A stretch of 64,000 bases of DNA from an uncultured Alphaproteobacteria bacterium (GTDB taxonomy: Bacteria > Pseudomonadota > Alphaproteobacteria > Rhizobiales > Rhizobiaceae), in the NCBI GenBank assembly GCA_929200315.1, contig CAKMZB010000001.1:122013-186012 (forward strand). Reading direction: 5' to 3'. The stretch's first letter is position 1; every line of letters begins with the position of its first letter. Position numbers and translations under genes: made by a program. The notes beneath the pieces were generated by a model that searched no databases, was not told where the DNA came from, and worked only from the letters and a program-made list of their open reading frames with translations. This document shows positions 58,853 to 64,000 of the stretch, one piece after another.

Positions 58853-59959
58853 ATGCTCTTCTGGACCTTTGCAGCCCTGATGACTGCCGCCGCAACCTTA
58901 TGTGTTTTGTGGCCCCTCAGCCGTGACCGGAGTGAGGCCGACAAGCCAGACCGGATTGATGTGTTGCGGGGGCAGATGGACGCGCTGATGGCACGCCTGG
59001 CGGCTGCTGAGGGCGAGGAAGAAGTGTTGCTTGAACAAGAGCGTGCGGAGCTTGGTCGGCGTATCTTGCAATTGGCGGATGAAACGCGTGCGCCGAAGAA
59101 GCGCAAGACCGCTCCGGCCACCTATGCTGCAAGCCTGTTTGGTCTTATCGCTGTCCCGGCTATAGCGCTGCCTCTCTACATACAAAACGGGTCTCCCGAC
59201 CGATCCGACCAACCCCTTTCGGCCAGCGCCTCTGTACCGCTGGAAGATCGGTCTGTCGCCGAAATGGTGCGCATTGCCGAACGTCATCTGCGCGATAGTC
59301 CCGACGATCTGCGTGGGTGGCAGGTGCTGGCCGATGTCTATGCCGGGGACGGACGGTTAAATGATCGCATCCGCGCATTGAACAACATTGTGCGTATCCA
59401 ACCGCGCAATGCAGATGCTCGTACCGAGCTTGGTGAAGCGATCACCCAGACAGCGGACAACATCGTTACCGACCGTGCACTGGTGCAGTTTGAGACAGCG
59501 CTTGCCATTGATCCCACTCATCGCAAGGCCGGCTTCTACCGCGCCATAGCGCTGGAGCAGGACGGGCAGCGCGATGCTGCGATTGCGAATTGGCAACAGC
59601 TTGCGGCGATGGAGCCGCAGGATGCCGAATGGAAGGCCGTGGTCGCACGCCAAATGTCCCGCTTGACCGGCACCGCTCCACGCATTGACAATGAAGCTGC
59701 AGCCCAGATTTCCAACCTTGATGAAGACGCCCGGGCGGAGATGATCCGGGGCATGGTCGCTCGTCTTCAATCGCGCCTTGAAGATGAGCCCGGTGACCTC
59801 ATCGGCTGGCAGCGTTTGCTGCGCGCCCACGATGTTCTCGGCACACCGGAAGCCGCTCTCGCAGTATTGGACAGAGCTATCAGCAAGACCGAACCCGGCA
59901 GCACGCTTTTTGCCCGACTTGCCGCCTTGCGGGCGCAGCAGGAGACATCCCGACCATGA
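58853..59959 (+). CDS. ccmI: Cytochrome c biogenesis protein CcmI (CycH)
   Basis: A 368-residue protein that presents apocytochrome c to the haem ligase. Two membrane segments (residues 2-20 and about 86-108) flank a cytoplasmic coiled-coil loop (RLAAAEGEEEVLLEQERAELGRR), and the periplasmic part has TPR repeats (LRGWQVLADVYAGDGRLNDRIRALNNIV and similar). It opens the ccm run; CcmE overlaps its stop by ATGA. Confidence 0.94.
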   Translation: MLFWTFAALMTAAATLCVLWPLSRDRSEADKPDRIDVLRGQMDALMARLAAAEGEEEVLLEQERAELGRRILQLADETRAPKKRKTAPATYAASLFGLIAVPAIALPLYIQNGSPDRSDQPLSASASVPLEDRSVAEMVRIAERHLRDSPDDLRGWQVLADVYAGDGRLNDRIRALNNIVRIQPRNADARTELGEAITQTADNIVTDRALVQFETALAIDPTHRKAGFYRAIALEQDGQRDAAIANWQQLAAMEPQDAEWKAVVARQMSRLTGTAPRIDNEAAAQISNLDEDARAEMIRGMVARLQSRLEDEPGDLIGWQRLLRAHDVLGTPEAALAVLDRAISKTEPGSTLFARLAALRAQQETSRP

Positions 59960-60423
59960 CCGTTCGGCAACAAAGACTAGCGTGGATTACTGCGATTGGC
60001 GGTGTGCTGGCGCTCGCCCTCGCCCTTTCCCTTTTCGCTCTTGCGCCGGGCATTTCCTACGCCATGAGCCCGACGGAGCTGCGCGAAGCTGCGCCTTCGC
60101 CGGGCCAACGCATTCGCCTCTTTGGGCTGGTGCAGGACGGGTCGGTGGAGCGTGGTGAGGGGCTTGCTGTCTCGTTCACGCTTACGGACCAAACCAACAC
60201 CGTTTCCGTGAAGTTTGACAACATCTTGCCCGACCTCTTCCGTGAGGGGCAGGGCATCATCACAGAAGGCACACTTGGTCCTGATCGGGTCTTCGTTGCC
60301 GATACCGTTCTGGCCAAACATGATGAAAATTACATGCCCACCGATATGGCCGAGAAGTTGAAAGAGCAGGGTGTCTGGCAGGGGGACGACGATTACGATG
60401 CGTCGGCGGTGCCGGAGCAGTGA
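59956..60423 (+). CDS. ccmE: Haem chaperone CcmE (CycJ)
   Basis: A 155-residue membrane-anchored periplasmic haem carrier. The anchor is near residues 12-33 (IGGVLALALALSLFAL), followed by YAMSPTELREAAPSPGQRIRLFGLV and an OB-fold. The haem-linking histidine lies in LAKHDENYMP near residue 118. Overlaps ccmI by ATGA and ccmF by GTGA. Confidence 0.96.
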   Translation: MTVRQQRLAWITAIGGVLALALALSLFALAPGISYAMSPTELREAAPSPGQRIRLFGLVQDGSVERGEGLAVSFTLTDQTNTVSVKFDNILPDLFREGQGIITEGTLGPDRVFVADTVLAKHDENYMPTDMAEKLKEQGVWQGDDDYDASAVPEQ

Positions 60424-62393
60424 CCGTCGAGCTTGGCCATTTCGCGCTGGTGCTGGCGCTGGCTCTCTCGGTGGTCCAATCCATTGTGCCGTTCTTCGGC
60501 GCACAGCGCGGAAATGCGCGGCTCATGGCCGTGGGGGATGTTACCAGCAACGGCATTCTGGTCTTCACCACTCTCTCCTTTGCCGCGCTGACCTATGCTT
60601 ATGCGACGAGCGATTTTTCGCTCGTCAATGTCTGGCAAAACAGCCATTCGCAGATGCCGTTTCTCTTCAAGCTCACCGGTACTTGGGGTAACCATGAAGG
60701 TTCGATGTTGCTTTGGGTGCTTATCCTGGCGCTTTTTGCAGCGGCAGTGAGTTGGTTTGGTGGCAACCTACCGCTCAGCCTGCGCGCCAATGTGCAGGCG
60801 GTGCAGGGCTGGCTGCTGCTGACCTTCTTCGCGTTCATTATCTTCACTTCCAACCCCTTCCAGCGGCAGGCATTGGCGCCGGAGGGACAGGACTTGAACC
60901 CGATCCTTCAGGACATTGGCCTCGCGATCCATCCGCCAATGCTCTATCTCGGCTATGTCGGTTTCTCGATCACTTTTGCCTTTGCCGTTGCCGCGCTGAT
61001 TGAAGGGCGGATCGATTCCGTGTGGGCCCGCTGGGTGCGGCCATGGGCGCTGGTCGCCTGGCTTTTCCTCACCGCCGGCATTTCGATGGGCTCCTACTGG
61101 GCGTATTATGAACTCGGCTGGGGTGGCTGGTGGTTCTGGGATCCGGTGGAGAACGCCTCTTTCCTGCCTTGGCTTTCCGGCACCGCGTTGCTCCATTCCG
61201 CGCTGGTGATGGAAAAGCGCGACGCGCTGAAGGTTTGGACGGTTCTACTAGCGATCCTGACTTTCTCGCTTTCGCTGCTTGGCACATTCCTGGTGCGCTC
61301 TGGTGTGCTGACTTCGGTGCACACCTTTACCAGTGACCCGTCCCGCGGCCTGTTCATTCTCACGATCCTGTCGATCTTCGTTGGCGGTTCGCTTACGCTC
61401 TTTGCTCTGCGGGCAACGCGATTGGAGCAGGGTGGCCTTTTTGCGCCGATCTCTCGCGAGGGTTCGCTCGTGGTGAACAATCTCCTCATCGCCACAGCCA
61501 CCGCAACTGTGCTGATGGGAACGCTTTATCCGGTGGTTTACGAGGCGATCACTGGCGGCAAAATTTCAGTTGGGGCGCCCTTCTTCAACCGCACTTTCAT
61601 CCCTCTCGCGATCCCACTTGTGCTGCTGATGCCACTGGGCCCGCTACTTGCGTGGAAAAAGGGCGATTTGCTAGGCGCGATGCAGCGCCTCACCCTCGTT
61701 GCCGGGTTCAGCCTGCTGGCCATGGTTTTGGTCATGGCCTTTATCTCGCCAGGCAAATGGCTTGCCCCAATCGCCATCGGCATTGCTGTCTGGCTGATGA
61801 TCGGGTCGTTCGCTGAGCTTTGGCAGCGCGCTGGTTTCGGTAAAGTTGGAGCGGGCGCCGGTTTGCGCCGCATAGGTGGTGCACCGGCGACAGTCTGGTC
61901 AACAGCGCTCTCCCATTTTGGCGTGGGCGTGACGATGCTCGGTATTGTTGTTGTGACTGCCTACGAGACCGAGGATGCGGTGGTGTTGCAGCCCCGTGCA
62001 AGCGTTGAGGCCGCTGGTTTCACCGTCCGTTATGACGGCGCCCGCCGCACGAATGTTGCGAATTATGAAGAGACGATCATCGACCTCGCTGTCATGGAGG
62101 ACGGTGATCTCGTCACTTTCGCGCGGCCGTCCAAGCGTTTCTATCCGGCACGGCAAATGCCAACGAGCGAAGCGGCGATCATGAATTTTGGTTTTTCGCA
62201 GCTCTATATCGCGCTGGGTGAAGCCAATGCCGATGGTTCGGTTTCGGTGCGTATTTGGTGGAAGCCCTTCGTCACGCTCATCTGGCTCGGTACGATCTTC
62301 ATGGTCATTGCTGGTGCAATCTCGCTCGTTGGTCGCCGCAGTGGCGTACCGCGCAAGATGAAATCGCCAAAGGCGGTCCCCGCCGATGCGTAG
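60420..62393 (+). CDS. ccmF: Cytochrome c haem lyase subunit CcmF (CycK)
   Basis: A 657-residue polytopic membrane protein that ligates haem to cytochrome c. The tryptophan-rich WWD domain is GWGGWWFWDPVENASFLPW near residue 235; TGTWGNHEGSMLLWV and IHPPMLYLGYVGFSI supply conserved histidines. Start is GTG overlapping the ccmE stop. Overlaps ccmH by 8 bp. Confidence 0.96.
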   Translation: MTVELGHFALVLALALSVVQSIVPFFGAQRGNARLMAVGDVTSNGILVFTTLSFAALTYAYATSDFSLVNVWQNSHSQMPFLFKLTGTWGNHEGSMLLWVLILALFAAAVSWFGGNLPLSLRANVQAVQGWLLLTFFAFIIFTSNPFQRQALAPEGQDLNPILQDIGLAIHPPMLYLGYVGFSITFAFAVAALIEGRIDSVWARWVRPWALVAWLFLTAGISMGSYWAYYELGWGGWWFWDPVENASFLPWLSGTALLHSALVMEKRDALKVWTVLLAILTFSLSLLGTFLVRSGVLTSVHTFTSDPSRGLFILTILSIFVGGSLTLFALRATRLEQGGLFAPISREGSLVVNNLLIATATATVLMGTLYPVVYEAITGGKISVGAPFFNRTFIPLAIPLVLLMPLGPLLAWKKGDLLGAMQRLTLVAGFSLLAMVLVMAFISPGKWLAPIAIGIAVWLMIGSFAELWQRAGFGKVGAGAGLRRIGGAPATVWSTALSHFGVGVTMLGIVVVTAYETEDAVVLQPRASVEAAGFTVRYDGARRTNVANYEETIIDLAVMEDGDLVTFARPSKRFYPARQMPTSEAAIMNFGFSQLYIALGEANADGSVSVRIWWKPFVTLIWLGTIFMVIAGAISLVGRRSGVPRKMKSPKAVPADA

Positions 62394-62823
62394 TCTCGCC
62401 GCGCTTTTTCTTACAGTGCTGTTCCCTTTCGCCGCCGCTTTTGCTGCGTTGAACGATGCACAGGAAGAGCGGGCAGAGGCACTGTTCAACGAGCTGCGCT
62501 GTGTGGTTTGCCAGAACCAATCCATTGCTGATTCCGAGGCAGGTGTAGCGCAGGATTTGCGCGCCATTGTGCGCGATCAGATTGCGGCGGGACGGTCAGA
62601 CGGGGAAATTCTCGACTTCCTCGTAGCCCGTTATGGCGAGTTCGTGTTGCTCAGCCCGCCGCTCGACTGGCGCACCATTCTCTTGTGGGGTGCGCCTTTC
62701 ATTTTGCTGGTTGCAGGCGGCTTTATTATCTGGCCCGGGCGGCGCGATACCGGTGATCTTAAAACGATGGAACTCAACGCTGAAGAGGAGGCGCGGTTGA
62801 AGAAATTGCTGGAACGCGAGTGA
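62386..62823 (+). CDS. ccmH: Cytochrome c thiol reductase CcmH (CycL)
   Basis: A 145-residue protein with a signal peptide (SLAALFLTVLFPFAAAFA), the redox motif LRCVVCQNQSIADSEA near residue 42 and a C-terminal membrane anchor (ILLWGAPFILLVAGGFIIW). It reduces apocytochrome cysteines before haem ligation. It completes ccmIEFH; ccmABCD and ccmG are not here. Confidence 0.96.
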   Translation: MRSLAALFLTVLFPFAAAFAALNDAQEERAEALFNELRCVVCQNQSIADSEAGVAQDLRAIVRDQIAAGRSDGEILDFLVARYGEFVLLSPPLDWRTILLWGAPFILLVAGGFIIWPGRRDTGDLKTMELNAEEEARLKKLLERE

Positions 62824-62831
62824 AACTGAAC

Positions 62832-62847
62832 CTTACAACATCGTAAG
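62832..62847. promoter_or_regulatory. Inverted repeat CTTAC-N6-GTAAG upstream of degP
   Basis: A 5-bp inverted repeat with a 6-bp spacer, 8 bp after ccmH and 98 bp before the degP start. Possible stress-regulator operator; the arms are short, so chance is a real alternative. Confidence 0.3.
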
Positions 62848-62945
62848 CTCCGCGCCTTCCGCATACCGATTTTCCCAATCACATAGCAGTCATCGAACGA
62901 CCCGATCCGTTCATCTGACCTGCCAAGTGAAAGAGGAAATCCCCC

Positions 62946-64000
62946 ATGACGATCTTGTCTAAAACAACCATCAGCCTCGCCAGTGGCGCTGCCGCTTTTG
63001 CCATTATTGGCGCAGCCACCATCGGCGGCATCTCCGCTCCGGTTCTGGCAAAGCCAGTTGCTATTGAAGCGCCTCAGACGGTGCCGAACTTTGCCGATGC
63101 GGTTGAAGCTGTTTCCCCAGCGGTTGTGTCGGTGAAGGTGAAGACTGCCGCGCGCCCGGCTTCCTTCCAAGGTGGTTCGGATGCACTTCCGCAAGACCAT
63201 CCCTTCCGTCGCTTTTTTGATCGCGAGTTCCGCCACGACAATGATCGCCGCGGACGTCGCGATGCGCCTCGCCGCTTTGCGACCAGCCTGGGATCTGGCT
63301 TCTTCGTCTCAGCCGACGGCTACATCGTCACCAACAACCATGTGATCGACCAGGGTACAGAATTCACCGTGGTGTTGAACGATGGCGAGGAATTGGATGC
63401 GACGCTCGTTGGTGCGGATCCAAAGACTGATCTTGCTGTGCTGAAGGTCGACACCGACGATCAGCCCTATGTGTCTTTCGCCGATGAACCGTCGCGTGTG
63501 GGCGAATGGGTTGTGGCCGTTGGCAACCCTTTCGGCCTTGGTGGCACCGTCACGGCGGGAATCATCTCCGGCATGAACCGTGATATCGGCTCCGGCCCCT
63601 ATGATGATTTTCTCCAGATCGACGCGGCCGTAAACAAAGGTAATTCCGGCGGCCCAGCATTTAACCTGTCCGGTGAAGTCGTGGGAGTGAACACTGCTAT
63701 ATTCTCCCCGTCCGGTGGCAATGTTGGCATTGCTTTTGCGATCTCCGCACGCGCTGCAAATGAGGTTGTCAGCGACTTGATTGACAGTGGTTCAGTCACG
63801 CGCGGCTGGCTTGGTGTGCAGATCCAGCCAGTGACGGAAGACATCGCTCGTTCGCTCAATCTTGATGATGCGCAGGGCACCATTGTTGCTGAAGCGCAGG
63901 GTGACAGCCCCGCACTTGCCGCAGGTATTGAGGCCGGTGACATCATAACCGCCGTTGACGGCAAGGTCATTGAAGGTCCCCGCGAATTGGCCCGGGTGAT
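62946..64000 (+). CDS. degP: Periplasmic serine endoprotease DegP/HtrA (cut by window end)
   Basis: At least 351 codons, still open at the window edge. A signal peptide (about residues 1-35, ending APVLA) is followed by the trypsin-like domain: His in IVTNNHVID, Asp in KTDLAVLKV and Ser in NKGNSGGPAFNL. The Q-linker between signal and protease is Arg/Asp-rich. The first PDZ domain begins near residue 280 (GWLGVQIQPVTEDIA). It degrades or refolds misfolded envelope proteins. GAGG lies 12 bp before the ATG. ccm genes followed by degP is the usual order in Hyphomicrobiales. Confidence 0.94.
   Translation, partial: MTILSKTTISLASGAAAFAIIGAATIGGISAPVLAKPVAIEAPQTVPNFADAVEAVSPAVVSVKVKTAARPASFQGGSDALPQDHPFRRFFDREFRHDNDRRGRRDAPRRFATSLGSGFFVSADGYIVTNNHVIDQGTEFTVVLNDGEELDATLVGADPKTDLAVLKVDTDDQPYVSFADEPSRVGEWVVAVGNPFGLGGTVTAGIISGMNRDIGSGPYDDFLQIDAAVNKGNSGGPAFNLSGEVVGVNTAIFSPSGGNVGIAFAISARAANEVVSDLIDSGSVTRGWLGVQIQPVTEDIARSLNLDDAQGTIVAEAQGDSPALAAGIEAGDIITAVDGKVIEGPRELARV

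Noticed and set aside
1..64000. CRISPR arrays, insertion sequences or rRNA genes
   Set aside because: No regularly spaced repeats, transposase-like proteins with terminal repeats or rRNA sequence were seen.

Overview
The window is a GC-rich, gene-dense chromosomal segment from an alphaproteobacterium, almost certainly of the order Hyphomicrobiales (Rhizobiales). The evidence is the gene order feuN-feuP-feuQ-ccmIEFH-degP, a MucR/Ros regulator, a DivJ-like kinase next to a peptidoglycan-binding protein and DUF1491, and an RcGTA-type gene transfer agent (GTA) cluster. I cannot name the genus.

Layout. 1-6.5 kb: the C-terminal part of smc, a pyruvate phosphate dikinase-like protein without its C-terminal barrel, an acyl-CoA ligase, a DUF1499 membrane protein and an MBL-fold hydrolase. 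6.6-13.8 kb: bioY, a SAF-domain dehydrogenase, then a tightly coupled purine-catabolism run (puuE, xdhA, xdhB, uraD). 13.9-22.8 kb: tRNA-Gln(UUG), gap, a thiolase, DUF3750, a HerA-like ATPase, a haloacid dehalogenase, sodB, oligopeptidase B and msrB. 22.9-30.6 kb: a ten-gene Mrp-type cation/proton antiporter operon on the minus strand. Its order is E-F-G-DUF4040-B-C, followed by three D-like subunits and one small membrane protein. 30.8-36.7 kb: mucR, then a two-gene operon matching the GTA activators GafY and GafZ, then sufE, a DivJ-like histidine kinase, a peptidoglycan-binding protein, DUF1491 and DUF2336. 36.7-40.7 kb: a DUF1254/DUF1214 pair, a class A penicillin-binding protein and ycgN. 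40.7-41.4 kb: about 700 bp holding a small ORF, a fragment of a second ycgN and the GTA control region. 41.4-55.8 kb: the complete GTA structural cluster, terminase to baseplate. 55.9-64 kb: a holin-like small protein, feuN-feuP-feuQ, a lipoprotein, ccmI-ccmE-ccmF-ccmH and the start of a DegP protease.

How it fits together. The main system is the GTA: a domesticated, defective phage head-tail cluster with no integrase, repressor, replication or endolysin gene. Its likely dedicated activators, gafY and gafZ, lie about 10 kb upstream and are separate genes, whereas Rhodobacter has a fused gafA. An 18-bp near-palindrome (ATAGGA-N6-TCCTWT, 15 of 18 positions identical) occurs just upstream of gafY and again just upstream of GTA gene 1, where it abuts a plausible -35/-10 promoter. 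I propose it as the shared GafY (or repressor) operator. Hairpins in the GTA leader and right after the capsid gene are candidate sites for the anti-termination reported for GafZ-type proteins. Other points worth following are the Mrp operon, which resembles the antiporter module of membrane-bound hydrogenases, and the coding-constrained ycgN scar beside the GTA promoter.
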